Shown here: positions 7,838 to 16,174 of the stretch, in pieces
Position numbering within the stretch: the first letter of the stretch is position 1
Layout of the letters: each line of letters starts with the position of its first letter
NCBI GenBank assembly: GCA_937136415.1
Contig: CAKZOK010000164.1
Coordinates: forward strand, 1 to 39,792
DNA: 39,792 bases
DNA from: an uncultured Cytophagales bacterium
Lineage (GTDB): Bacteria; Bacteroidota; Bacteroidia; Cytophagales; Bernardetiaceae
Reading direction: 5' to 3'
Position numbers and translations under genes: made by a program
The notes under the pieces: generated by a model
Database searches by the model: none
What the model was told of the DNA's origin: nothing
What the model saw: only the letters and a program-made list of their open reading frames with translations

Positions 7838-9088
7838 ATGGTTAGCGAAACACAAAATTTATCGGCTTCTCAACAAAAATTTATCGATTTAGAAGATAAT
7901 TATGGAGCGCACAATTATCACCCTCTTCCAGTGGTTTTGGAAAAAGGGGAAGGTGTTCATGTTTGGGATACAGACGGAAAAAAATATTATGATTTTCTTT
8001 CGGCATATAGTGCTGTAAATCAAGGGCATTGCCACCCACATATTATCAAAGCCCTAACAGAACAAGCGCAAAAACTGACGCTTACTTCTCGTGCTTTTTA
8101 TAATAATGTATTAGGAAATTATGAAAAATTTATGACCGAATTTTTTGGTTATGATAGAATTTTGCCAATGAATACAGGCGTAGAGGGAGGAGAAACAGCC
8201 ATTAAATTGTGTAGAAAATGGGCGTATAAAGTAAAAGGAATAGAAGAAAATAAAGCCAAAATACTTTTTGCAGAAAATAATTTTTGGGGCAGAACTTTAG
8301 CAGCTGTTTCTTCTTCGACAGACCCAAGTGCATATAGCGATTATGGACCTTATTTACCAGGCTTTGAGATTGTAAAATACAATGACTTGGCAGCTTTAGA
8401 AAAGGCTTTAGAAGACCCAAATGTAGCAGGTTTTATGGTTGAGCCAATACAAGGAGAAGCTGGTGTAGTTGTTCCAGACGAAGGATATTTGAAAAGTGCT
8501 TATGAATTATGTAAATCTAAAAATGTACTTTTTATTGCCGATGAAGTTCAGACAGGAATTGCACGAACAGGTAAATTAGTATGTTGCGACCACGCAGGTT
8601 TTCAACCAGATATTTTGATTTTGGGTAAAGCTCTTTCAGGTGGTGTTTTTCCAGTTTCGGCAGTTTTGTCTAGCCACGAAATTATGCTTACCATCAAACC
8701 AGGCGAACACGGCTCTACTTTTGGTGGAAATCCGTTGGCATGTGAGGTTGCAATGGCAGCTTTGGAAGTAGTAAAAAATGAAAATCTATCTGAAAAAGCA
8801 GAAGAGTTAGGCAAAATATTCCGTCAGAAAATGTCAGAACTTGCCGATAAATCAAAGTTGGTAAATTTAGTTCGTGGAAAAGGTCTTCTAAACGCTGTTG
8901 TAATTAATGATTCTCCTGAAAGCTCAACAGCATGGGATTTGTGTGTTGCATTGAAAGAAAATGGCTTGCTTGCCAAACCTACACACGGAAATATTATTCG
9001 TTTTGCGCCACCACTCGTAATGACAGAAGAACAATTATTAGAATGTTGTCAGATTATTGAAGATACCATTTTGAATTTTAAGAAATAA
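7838..9088 (+). CDS. rocD: ornithine aminotransferase
   Basis: A 416-residue PLP enzyme of class III aminotransferases, which transfers the delta-amino group of ornithine to 2-oxoglutarate to give glutamate semialdehyde. Full family length. Diagnostic segments are [19 protein letters not shown] near the N-terminus, [20 protein letters not shown] (PLP phosphate region), [16 protein letters not shown], and [16 protein letters not shown], which holds the Schiff-base lysine. ATG start; about 295 bases of AT-rich sequence without a gene precede it. It is followed by the palindrome cluster at 9095-9261, which may serve as its transcript end. Confidence 0.95.
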   Translation: MVSETQNLSASQQKFIDLEDNYGAHNYHPLPVVLEKGEGVHVWDTDGKKYYDFLSAYSAVNQGHCHPHIIKALTEQAQKLTLTSRAFYNNVLGNYEKFMTEFFGYDRILPMNTGVEGGETAIKLCRKWAYKVKGIEENKAKILFAENNFWGRTLAAVSSSTDPSAYSDYGPYLPGFEIVKYNDLAALEKALEDPNVAGFMVEPIQGEAGVVVPDEGYLKSAYELCKSKNVLFIADEVQTGIARTGKLVCCDHAGFQPDILILGKALSGGVFPVSAVLSSHEIMLTIKPGEHGSTFGGNPLACEVAMAALEVVKNENLSEKAEELGKIFRQKMSELADKSKLVNLVRGKGLLNAVVINDSPESSTAWDLCVALKENGLLAKPTHGNIIRFAPPLVMTEEQLLECCQIIEDTILNFKK

Positions 9089-9094
9089 AAATAT

Positions 9095-9261
9095 CATACG
9101 AATCCTCTGGGATTCTGATATAATAAAATTCTATATACATACAAATCCTTTGGGATTTGGATATAATAAAATTCTATTGTAATTTCCATATACATACGAA
9201 TCCTCTGGGATTCTGATATAATAAAATTAATTTGGTTTTCGAACTCCAGAGAGTTCGTATG
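9095..9261. repeat. family F REP-like cluster: three direct and one inverted hairpin
   Basis: Three units start CATACGAATCC or CATACAAATCC at 9095, 9138 and 9193. Each holds a hairpin (GAATCC-TCTG-GGATTC type) followed by TGATATAATAAAATT. A fourth unit in opposite orientation (CGAACTC-CAGA-GAGTTCG, then TATG) spans 9240-9261, so the third and fourth make an inverted pair like a REPIN. An alternating TA/GT run follows at about 9262-9288. The cluster ends 27 bases before the Y1 transposase gene. Confidence 0.85.
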
Positions 9262-9314
9262 TATATAGTGTGTGTATATATATATAACATTTACAAAAAT
9301 TTATATTTTTTATT

Positions 9315-9776
9315 ATGGCAGGATTATATTCGCAAATTTATATTCAAGTAGTTTTTTCAGTAAAGGGAAGACAATCTATGATTTCTCATAAGTGGGAAGA
9401 GGAGTTGTACAAATACATAACTGGAATAATTACAGAAAAAAAGCAAAAACTTTTAGCTATAAATGGAATGCCTGACCACATTCATATTTTGATAGGAATG
9501 CGTCCTTCTTGCAGGTTATCTGATTTGGTAAGAGAAATAAAAAAGGCTTCTAATCAATTTATAAACGATAAAAAATTTACAAAAACAAAATTTCAATGGC
9601 AAGAAGGATATGGAGCTTTTTCGTATAGCCATTCTGCTTTTGGCAATGTGATTACTTATATTAAGAATCAGAAAGAACATCATAGAAAAACGGCTTTTAG
9701 AGAAGAATATCTAAATTTTTTAAAGAAATTTGAAATAGAATTTAAAGAGGAGTACTTATTTGAATTTTATGATTAA
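9315..9776 (+). mobile_element. IS200/IS605-type Y1 transposase (RAYT-like)
   Basis: A 153-residue HUH-type single-strand transposase. The metal-binding pair is His55-x-His57 in MPDHIHILIG and the likely catalytic tyrosine is Tyr115 in VITYIKNQKEHH. Full length for the family with ATG start, so probably functional. There is no accessory tnpB or IscB gene and no downstream partner hairpin. The palindromes lie only upstream, in three direct and one inverted copy. That is closer to a REP-associated tyrosine transposase with its REP sequences than to a normal IS200 with one hairpin at each end. It sits between two housekeeping genes. Confidence 0.88.
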
Positions 9777-9877
9777 TAAGACTTTTCTTAAATTGAAAGA
9801 AACAATGAATGTAGAATGAGGTAAAACTAAAATATAGAATTTTCTAAGTTTCAATTCAAACAATGCAAAAAGATTTG

Positions 9878-9885
9878 TATTTTTG
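9878..9885 (+). promoter_or_regulatory. candidate -7 box TATTTTTG
   Basis: This matches the Bacteroidota consensus TAnnTTTG 33 bases before the ATG of the parvulin lipoprotein gene. No clear TTTG -33 box is at the usual spacing, so it is only a candidate. Confidence 0.45.
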
Positions 9886-9917
9886 CAACGTTAAATTTTT
9901 ACACAAAATCAAAGAAA

Positions 9918-12266
9918 ATGAATAAGTTTTTTTCTATCCTTTCTATTTTGGGGCTGCTCTTTTTTATGGCTTGCTCACCCAAAACGGTTTCTAATAAAGT
10001 CAATTATCCTCAATCACCAACACTTCTAAAAATAGATGACCAAGCTGTTTCGGCAGATGAGTTTGAATATCTCTATCAAAAAAATAATGCTACACAAGAA
10101 GATAGCCTTTGGAATAGAGATAAAGTTCAAGAGTACTTAGATTTATATATAAATTTCAAACTCAAAGTGCAAGAGGCACAGGAGCTAGGAATGGATACCT
10201 CACAGGCTTTTAAAAAAGAATTTGAAACATACAAAAGCCAGCTTGCCGAGCCATATCTCACACCAAAAAATGTAAGTGAAAAATTGGTAAAAGAAGCCTA
10301 TTCTCGCCTTAATGAGTCAGTGCGTGCTTCTCATATTTTGATAATGACAGAGCAATATGCCAACCCAGAAGATACATTAATAGCGTACAAAAAAATTCAG
10401 GATATTAGAAAAAAAGCAGTCGCAGGAGAAAATTTTGCAGCATTAGCACAAACTTATTCAGACGACCCATCAGGTAAAATTAATGGTGGAGATTTATATT
10501 ATTTCTCGTCCCTTCAAATGGTTTATCCCTTCGAAACGGCTGCTTATAACACAGAAAAAGGAAAAATTTCGAAAATTGTGCGTACTCGTTTTGGGTATCA
10601 TATCTTAAAAATAGCCGACAAAAAACCTTCTTTAGGAAAAGTACAGTTGGCTCACATTATGATTCGTTCATCTGATGGAATGATTGCAGAAGATACATTG
10701 AAAGCCTATCGCAAAATTCAAGAAATTTATTCCCAATTAGAAAAAGAAGATGATAAAGCCAAACAAAAAGAATTATTCGAAAATCTAGCAAGGCAGTTTT
10801 CAGAAGATTACCGTTCAAGAGAGCGTGGTGGGCAGCTTTCTAATAATGGAAATCCAGAATTTACTTCAGGGACGCTTGTTCCACCCTTCGAAGAAAAAAT
10901 ATCTACTATCAAAAAAGGAGAAATTACTCTACCTTTCAAATCTACCTTTGGTTGGCATATTGTTCGTTTGGTAGAACAAAATACCATCGAACCTTTTGAA
11001 GATTTACAACCTATTTTACAACAAAAAATAGCAAAAGATTCTCGTGCAGAGCTTCAACAAGCTGTTTTGATTGATAAATTAAAAACAGAAAATGGCTTTA
11101 CTCAAAACAAAAAATCAGATGAGTTTTTGACACAAATGGCAGCAGATTCTATGATTCAGAAAGCAAATATGTGGACAGTAAAACGTTTTGAAACTCAAAA
11201 CCCAAAATTAGTAAAGGATAAAAATTTGTTTGTGGTAGGAACAAAAAACTATACATTAGACAACTTTGCGTCGTATTTACAAAAAAACAATAAACTTCCT
11301 GCACCCGAAAAAGCATTGCCATTTTTGAGAGAAGAGTATCAAAATTTTGTGGCTCAAAAAATTATTGAAAATGAAAAAAGTCTATTGTCCAAAAAATATC
11401 CTGAATATCGTTTTTTATTACAAGAATACTATGATGGAATTTTGCTTTTCAAAATAATGGAACAAAAAGTATGGGCAAAAGCTCTAGCAAATCAAGAAGG
11501 TTTAATGAATTTTTATGAATCAAATAAAGAAAATTATCAATGGAATGAGCGTGCAAAAGTAAAAATCTATAATACAGCCGACCAAAAAACACTTTCTATG
11601 TTGAAGGATAGTTTGAAGTTGGGTTATTACGCAGTAGATAATTTTAAGCCTTTGAAATTGGAGTTTGATAGAAGAAATGTAAAACTTTCAGAAGCACAAA
11701 CCAAAAAATTAGCTCCCTTTGCATTGGCTGCCAAAACGAACCCTTTATATGTTTTTACAATAGAAGCTGCAAAAGGAATTGGCGAAACAGAAGAGATGAT
11801 GAATTATAGAATTGATGCTATACGTGCATTTTTCAAAACGGAAGGTATTGAAAATATTCGTTTTGTAGGACAGAAAATGGGAAATGCAAAAGTTGCAAAA
11901 GGAATCATTCAACTCAAAATTTTGACAGCAGATGAGAAGGTATTGGAAAAACGCTTTAATCAAGAAAATGCGCTTCGTTTAGAGATTCTGGAAGGGCTTT
12001 TTGAAAAACAAGCACAGCCTATTTTGTCAAAACTAGATTTTAAAAAAGGAGATTATACACTTGAAAATAATGGCAGAATGTACTACGTAATTATTGAAGA
12101 AATTGAGCCAGCTAGAGTCAAAAAATTAGAAGAAACTCGTGGTGTCGTAATTTCAGATTATCAGCAGTTTTTAGAAAAAGAATGGATTAAAGAACTTCGT
12201 AAAAAATATGAATTTAGTACAGATGAAAAAGTAATGCAAGCTGTTTTATTGAAGAATAAAAAGTAG
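9918..12266 (+). CDS. peptidylprolyl isomerase lipoprotein with two parvulin domains (SurA/PpiD-like)
   Basis: A 782-residue envelope protein. The signal peptide ends in LFFMAC, so it is a lipoprotein with Cys19. A SurA-like N-terminal helical region is followed by two parvulin domains. The first is at about 130-232 (VRASHILIM ... GGDLYYFSSLQMVYPFE ... RFGYHILKI). The second is at about 240-355 (VQLAHIMIRSS ... RGGQLSNNG ... TFGWHIVRLVE). The C-terminal 400 residues are helical and resemble the chaperone part. It likely folds outer-membrane or secreted proteins in the periplasm. It stands alone, with a promoter box upstream and a terminator at 12289-12325. Confidence 0.9.
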   Translation: MNKFFSILSILGLLFFMACSPKTVSNKVNYPQSPTLLKIDDQAVSADEFEYLYQKNNATQEDSLWNRDKVQEYLDLYINFKLKVQEAQELGMDTSQAFKKEFETYKSQLAEPYLTPKNVSEKLVKEAYSRLNESVRASHILIMTEQYANPEDTLIAYKKIQDIRKKAVAGENFAALAQTYSDDPSGKINGGDLYYFSSLQMVYPFETAAYNTEKGKISKIVRTRFGYHILKIADKKPSLGKVQLAHIMIRSSDGMIAEDTLKAYRKIQEIYSQLEKEDDKAKQKELFENLARQFSEDYRSRERGGQLSNNGNPEFTSGTLVPPFEEKISTIKKGEITLPFKSTFGWHIVRLVEQNTIEPFEDLQPILQQKIAKDSRAELQQAVLIDKLKTENGFTQNKKSDEFLTQMAADSMIQKANMWTVKRFETQNPKLVKDKNLFVVGTKNYTLDNFASYLQKNNKLPAPEKALPFLREEYQNFVAQKIIENEKSLLSKKYPEYRFLLQEYYDGILLFKIMEQKVWAKALANQEGLMNFYESNKENYQWNERAKVKIYNTADQKTLSMLKDSLKLGYYAVDNFKPLKLEFDRRNVKLSEAQTKKLAPFALAAKTNPLYVFTIEAAKGIGETEEMMNYRIDAIRAFFKTEGIENIRFVGQKMGNAKVAKGIIQLKILTADEKVLEKRFNQENALRLEILEGLFEKQAQPILSKLDFKKGDYTLENNGRMYYVIIEEIEPARVKKLEETRGVVISDYQQFLEKEWIKELRKKYEFSTDEKVMQAVLLKNKK

Positions 12267-12288
12267 ATTTTAGGTATTATTTTTTAGT

Positions 12289-12325
12289 AAAAAAGGGCAA
12301 TCTAATTATTTTAGATTGTCCTTTT
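12289..12325. terminator. intrinsic terminator after the parvulin gene
   Basis: The arms AAAAGGGCAATCTA and TAGATTGTCCTTTT pair around a six-base loop, with flanking A and T tracts. It lies 24 bases after the plus-strand stop. Confidence 0.8.
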
Positions 12326-12331
12326 CAATTA

Positions 12332-12414
12332 AATGCCGTTGTTGGTGTTTTAGCGAAGCGACACCAACAACCAAATAACTTATCATACTTTTTACAACAC
12401 CACTAAATTTTTTA
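12332..12414. repeat. family A palindromic repeat, inverted long copy
   Basis: The hairpin GTTGTTGGTGT-TTTAGCGAAGCG-ACACCAACAAC (about 12339-12372) continues into a flank CAAATAACTTATCATACTTT. The whole is the reverse complement of 3005-3090 with about 75-90% identity by eye. It lies between the two terminators that separate convergent genes. Confidence 0.75.
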
Positions 12415-12473
12415 TTGTTTCCATAAATTCTTTTGTAGGTTCAATCATAATAAACGATTAGCACAAGCATTCC

Positions 12474-12505
12474 AAAAAGCCATTCTTATAAAAGAATGGC
12501 TTTTT
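12474..12505. terminator. bidirectional terminator after the BatA-like gene
   Basis: The perfect arms AAAAAGCCATTCTT and AAGAATGGCTTTTT are separated by ATAA. It lies 20 bases beyond the minus-strand stop at 12526. Confidence 0.85.
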
Positions 12506-12525
12506 GTTTTTAACTTATAAACTCC

Positions 12526-13572
12526 CTAATCCTCCAAAGCACTAACCAAAAAAGTATTTTTCAAGGCAAGCCAAATAATCAAGAATACAAATGCCCAAGT
12601 GAGATAAATTTCATAATAATCTCTAGTCAATGTAAATTTATTTTCTTTTATTTCTGAACGTTCTAATTTATCAATAGTAGAAAAAATTTCTTCTAAAGAT
12701 TTATTGTCAGTGGCTCTAAAATATTTTCCCAAACTAAGTTGTGCAATCTGTTTCATAACAGTTTCGTCAAGTGCATTATCGATATACTGAACTTGTCCAA
12801 AACGATTGCGATAAGGCACTTTTCCTTCTTTTCCGACACCAATCGTATAAACTTTGACACCATAACTGTATGCTAATTTGGTTGCTGTGATTGGGTCTAG
12901 GCTGCCTGCATTGCTTTCTCCATCTGTCAAGAGTATCATTATTTTGGATTTGGTTTTGCTATCTCGCATTCGATTTGTACCTACTCCGATGGCACTTCCG
13001 ATGGCTGTTCCTCCTTTTTGTATCATTCTGAAATCAATCTCTTCCAAATAACCATACAAAAGTTGGTAATCTGTTGTTAGTGGTGCAAGACTAAAGGCAT
13101 CTCCAGCAAAAACAACAATTCCGATTCGGTCTTGTAATCGTCCTTTTATAAAATTATTAGCGACTGTTTTGGCAGCTTCCAAACGGTTGGGTTTGAGGTC
13201 TTCAATTTGCATAGATTCCGAAATATCCATCACAATCATAATCTCAATACCTTCTGTATAGCGTTCAGGAGGCTGTTCAGAAGTTTTTTGAGGGCGAGCA
13301 AGAGCAACTAAAATGAAAATTAAAAAAAGACTAAAAAACACTTTTGGAACATGCCTTAACAATGTCCAAAAATCAGATTTTAAGTTTTTGTCTGGAAAAG
13401 CAACTTCTAATTTTTGACGAAAACGCACAAAAATTAGCCATTTTATTAAAAATAAAAATGGAACACCAATAAGAGCATATAACCAAAATGGATTCTGCCA
13501 ATCAAAACTTTGAAGCGTTTCGAGTGTAAACCATTTAAAATCTAACCATTCAAAACTTGATTTGCTAAACAT
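12526..13572 (-). CDS. BatA-like von Willebrand factor A domain membrane protein
   Basis: A 348-residue inner-membrane protein. Membrane helices are at about 30-48 and 71-90, a VWA domain spans about 107-290, and a C-terminal helix lies at about 322-342. The MIDAS motif D-x-S-x-S is intact (Asp116, Ser118, Ser120 in VMDISESM), with LLTDGESNAG as the later metal-site loop. These features match BatA/BatB of the Bacteroidota aerotolerance (Bat) operon. It overlaps the upstream gene by eight bases, so the two are translationally coupled. The MoxR ATPase and DUF58 genes that usually precede it are not here. Confidence 0.88.
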   Translation of the reverse strand: MFSKSSFEWLDFKWFTLETLQSFDWQNPFWLYALIGVPFLFLIKWLIFVRFRQKLEVAFPDKNLKSDFWTLLRHVPKVFFSLFLIFILVALARPQKTSEQPPERYTEGIEIMIVMDISESMQIEDLKPNRLEAAKTVANNFIKGRLQDRIGIVVFAGDAFSLAPLTTDYQLLYGYLEEIDFRMIQKGGTAIGSAIGVGTNRMRDSKTKSKIMILLTDGESNAGSLDPITATKLAYSYGVKVYTIGVGKEGKVPYRNRFGQVQYIDNALDETVMKQIAQLSLGKYFRATDNKSLEEIFSTIDKLERSEIKENKFTLTRDYYEIYLTWAFVFLIIWLALKNTFLVSALED

Positions 13573-14629
13573 TTTCTTTATTGTTTATTTTTTTATTTGT
13601 TTTTCTACGAGCCTTTACGACAGATGATTTTTTTCTTTTTGATTTTTTCTTTAATTCATTTTCAGAAATAACTCTAAGCTCTGCCAATCGTTTTTCAAAA
13701 ATATTAATGGCATAATTTTTTAAGTTTTGAAGGGCGAGTTCCGTATTTGCATCTATTTCGCCTCCATAAATTGCTCTATCAATTACTTTTAGATTTTGCC
13801 CCAAAGATTCATTTTTGGTAAGGCGAGAAATTTCACTTGATGTATAGGTAGTAAAAGGCTCATTTTTGAGCTTTTCGATGTAGGCTTTCCACATTCCTAA
13901 TGTATGGTCGGTTGCTTCTGGATTTTCAATCTGTTGTAATTGACTAGCATATTCTTGTATAAATTTTTCGTGTTGGCGTTGCAATCTTTTCAAACGATAA
14001 CCTCTTCGAATACTTTCTCCAAAAAATACAAAGAACAAAATTATAAGCACTATCAAACCAATCAGAATCAAGCCATATAAAGGATAATTTATGAATCGTG
14101 GAATATTTAAAAAAGTAGTATTTTGATAAAATGTAATGCTATCTTTTTGTAGCATGTTTTGCAAATCTGCTTTTGATAAGACAAATTCGGTTTCTTTTGT
14201 TGAGATTTCTGTAAAATATTTGAGTGTGTCGCCTGTTTTTTGGTCAAGAACAAAAACGGGTAGTTTCAAATTTTGAATAGTATCTAATTCGAAACTTCGT
14301 AACCAATAAATGGCACTATCAATAGCAATTCCTTTTGAGTTGGTTTGAGTAGGAAATGCCTCAGTTTTTATCCATTCGAAAGGCTCAAAATTATAAGAAG
14401 AATCTGCAAAAATTACTTCTTTATTGTATTTATGAGTAAAAATTATTTTGAAAGGAATATGCTTGCCCACCTTCAAACTATCCTTCGAAAAAGAACCCGA
14501 AATAATTGGGAGTTTATCTTTTTTATTATTGGTGTCTTGAGCAAAGCTGAGAGAAATACCAAAAATAAAATTTCCAATAAGGAAAAATAAGAATAAGAGA
14601 AAAGAAAAGTGTTTTTTATTTATTTTCAT
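13565..14629 (-). CDS. Bat-associated membrane protein (BatD/DUF4381-like)
   Basis: A 354-residue protein with a signal peptide (about 1-31, ending SFAQ), an exported beta-rich domain (about 40-175), one membrane helix (about 186-206), and a cytoplasmic helical tail ending in a very basic stretch (KKKSKRKKSSVVKARRKTNK). Topology and its coupling by an eight-base overlap to the VWA gene fit the DUF4381/BatD-type member of MoxR-DUF58-VWA operons. I assign it by context more than by sequence. Its exported domain may oppose or stabilise the VWA partner, which is inference. Confidence 0.65.
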   Translation of the reverse strand: MKINKKHFSFLLFLFFLIGNFIFGISLSFAQDTNNKKDKLPIISGSFSKDSLKVGKHIPFKIIFTHKYNKEVIFADSSYNFEPFEWIKTEAFPTQTNSKGIAIDSAIYWLRSFELDTIQNLKLPVFVLDQKTGDTLKYFTEISTKETEFVLSKADLQNMLQKDSITFYQNTTFLNIPRFINYPLYGLILIGLIVLIILFFVFFGESIRRGYRLKRLQRQHEKFIQEYASQLQQIENPEATDHTLGMWKAYIEKLKNEPFTTYTSSEISRLTKNESLGQNLKVIDRAIYGGEIDANTELALQNLKNYAINIFEKRLAELRVISENELKKKSKRKKSSVVKARRKTNKKINNKENV

Positions 14630-14668
14630 ATTTTATCGTTACTTGGCATCAAAATTTTAAAGGCTTGG

Positions 14669-14685
14669 AAAACCCTTAGGGTTTT
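14669..14685. repeat. short palindrome AAAACCC-TTA-GGGTTTT
   Basis: This is a perfect seven-base-pair stem in the gap between divergent genes, 40 bases upstream of the Bat unit. It resembles the small GC-cored hairpins elsewhere in the window, but only one copy is seen. Confidence 0.5.
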
Positions 14686-14708
14686 AAATTCAATTCTTTT
14701 ATAAATTA

Positions 14709-14716
14709 CAAACTTA
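14709..14716 (-). promoter_or_regulatory. candidate -7 box TAAGTTTG for the Bat genes
   Basis: The plus strand reads CAAACTTA, which is the minus-strand TAnnTTTG consensus 80 bases before the ATG at 14629. No convincing -33 TTTG was found. Confidence 0.35.
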
Positions 14717-14863
14717 ATGTATAGACTTTTTTTTTGCAATAAATAGATAAATTAATAACCTTTTTTGTGCAAATGGTTTTAAAATTAGTGAAAGTTACTC
14801 ATTTTTTTGTTATTCTGAATTTTAGACTAATTTTTGTGCCTAATAAAAAAATAAAAATCACTT

Positions 14864-15442
14864 ATGAAAAAAAACTATTTTATTGTGAAAGGGAAAAAAA
14901 TAATTATCTTATTTTTATTAATTTTTGCCACAGGATTTCTACAAAAAGCAGAGGCTTTACATCCTTTTTTAAAAACAGAATTAATAAAAAGCCAAAAAAG
15001 AAAAACAGGTTTTTTAAAAAAATCTACTAAAAAGACTATTTTTAATTCTAAAAGTGAAAGTCCAAAATCAAAAAAGCAAAAAATATCACTGCGAACAAAA
15101 CTTTCTATCTTAAAGTTAGTTCTAAAAAACAAAACCTCTAAAAAGCGTCGTTATAAAAACAAATCAAACAAACATTCTAAAAGATGGAATGAAGGGCATA
15201 CGGCTGGTTTGATAAGCTGGGCTAGTGTTCTTATAACAGTGATGGCTTTTTTTACAGGACATTTTTTGACAGGCTTTTTATTTGCTTGTGTTGCTTTATT
15301 GGCACTTATATTAGCTTTTTCTGCAAAAAATATGTCAAAGACTACAAAAGTAGTATTTTGGTTTTTGATTGGATTGCTGCTAGTATTATTTTTTTCTGTT
15401 GAGTTTCCATTACTGACAGAGCTTATATTATATTTCCTTTAG
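14864..15442 (+). CDS. Lys-rich envelope protein with three C-terminal membrane helices, unknown
   Basis: A 192-residue protein with an N-terminal hydrophobic signal (about 12-31), an extremely basic middle (about 38-108, with KKRRYKNKSNKHSKRW), then three hydrophobic helices at about 112-132, 133-152 and 162-190. No known family is recognised. It shares its overall plan with the next gene, 48 bases downstream: signal, charged linker, then a hydrophobic C-terminus. The basic segment could contact cell-wall polymers or nucleic acids, but this is only a guess. Confidence 0.55.
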   Translation: MKKNYFIVKGKKIIILFLLIFATGFLQKAEALHPFLKTELIKSQKRKTGFLKKSTKKTIFNSKSESPKSKKQKISLRTKLSILKLVLKNKTSKKRRYKNKSNKHSKRWNEGHTAGLISWASVLITVMAFFTGHFLTGFLFACVALLALILAFSAKNMSKTTKVVFWFLIGLLLVLFFSVEFPLLTELILYFL

Positions 15443-15490
15443 GAATTTTTAATTAATTTTATTTTTTTCATTAACTCTTAATTTTATTTT

Positions 15491-15952
15491 ATGAAAACTA
15501 CTTTTTTAACCCTCCTTCTTTTAGTATTCGGATTTTCTTCGTTTGCTTTTGTACCTGCCGAAAATTCTGCAGAGAAAAAGATAACTGTAATGTCTGAAAA
15601 ACCTAAAAATGAATCAGAAACCAAAACAGAAACCAAAAAAATAACGGTCAAAGAACTCAAAGAAAAAATGGAAGCAAACTATGCAACCAATAAAAAGAAT
15701 ATGAGTTTGAAAGAACGCATCGCTAACAAAATTCTTATCAAACAATTAAAAAAAGCAGAGAAAAAACAGGTTAAAGGTTCGAAAGAATCAAAACTAGATA
15801 GTGGATTATCTACTATTCTTAAAATAATTGGTGTTATTTTCATCATAGTAGGTGTTATTGGTATTGTAGCTTCAGTAGGAGGTGGTTTTGGATATGGACT
15901 TGGACTTGTTTTGGTAGGTCTTTTATTCTATTTATTGCCTTCACTTCTGTAA
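15491..15952 (+). CDS. small exported protein with Lys/Glu-rich linker and C-terminal membrane hairpin, unknown
   Basis: A 153-residue protein with a good signal peptide (1-19, ending SFAF), a highly charged Lys/Glu segment (about 25-105), and a Gly-rich hydrophobic C-terminus that may form two helices (IIGVIFIIVGVIGIVASVGG, then GLGLVLVGLLFYLLPSL). It follows the previous gene by 48 bases and ends before a perfect terminator, so the two probably form one transcript. The closest type I recognise is short membrane proteins of unknown role in Bacteroidota. Confidence 0.6.
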   Translation: MKTTFLTLLLLVFGFSSFAFVPAENSAEKKITVMSEKPKNESETKTETKKITVKELKEKMEANYATNKKNMSLKERIANKILIKQLKKAEKKQVKGSKESKLDSGLSTILKIIGVIFIIVGVIGIVASVGGGFGYGLGLVLVGLLFYLLPSLL

Positions 15953-16010
15953 TTTGAAATTTTGTAAAAAGTAATTCATTTTGTTGTGTTGCTTTTTAAT
16001 TTTTTATCTT

Positions 16011-16052
16011 AAAAAAGCAATGCAATTTTTTATTAAATTGCATTGCTTTTTT
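16011..16052 (+). terminator. strong intrinsic terminator
   Basis: The perfect 18-base arms AAAAAAGCAATGCAATTT and AAATTGCATTGCTTTTTT are separated by TTTATT. It ends the 14864-15952 unit and isolates the murE gene. Confidence 0.88.
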
Positions 16053-16174
16053 GTTTGATATTTAATAGATTCTTACAATTTTAATTACTTTTTATCAAAA
16101 CAAAATAGCTTAAAATAAATTCTTAAAAATAAGAATCACTTATAGAAAAGACTTTCTAAACAAAATAACCAGTC

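Noticed and set aside
9095..9261. possible CRISPR array
   Set aside because: The units are hairpins with unequal spacing, one is inverted, and the sequences between them are near-identical instead of unique spacers.
9262..9288. alternating TA/GT run
   Set aside because: This is simple-sequence DNA next to the hairpin cluster, too short to assign a function.
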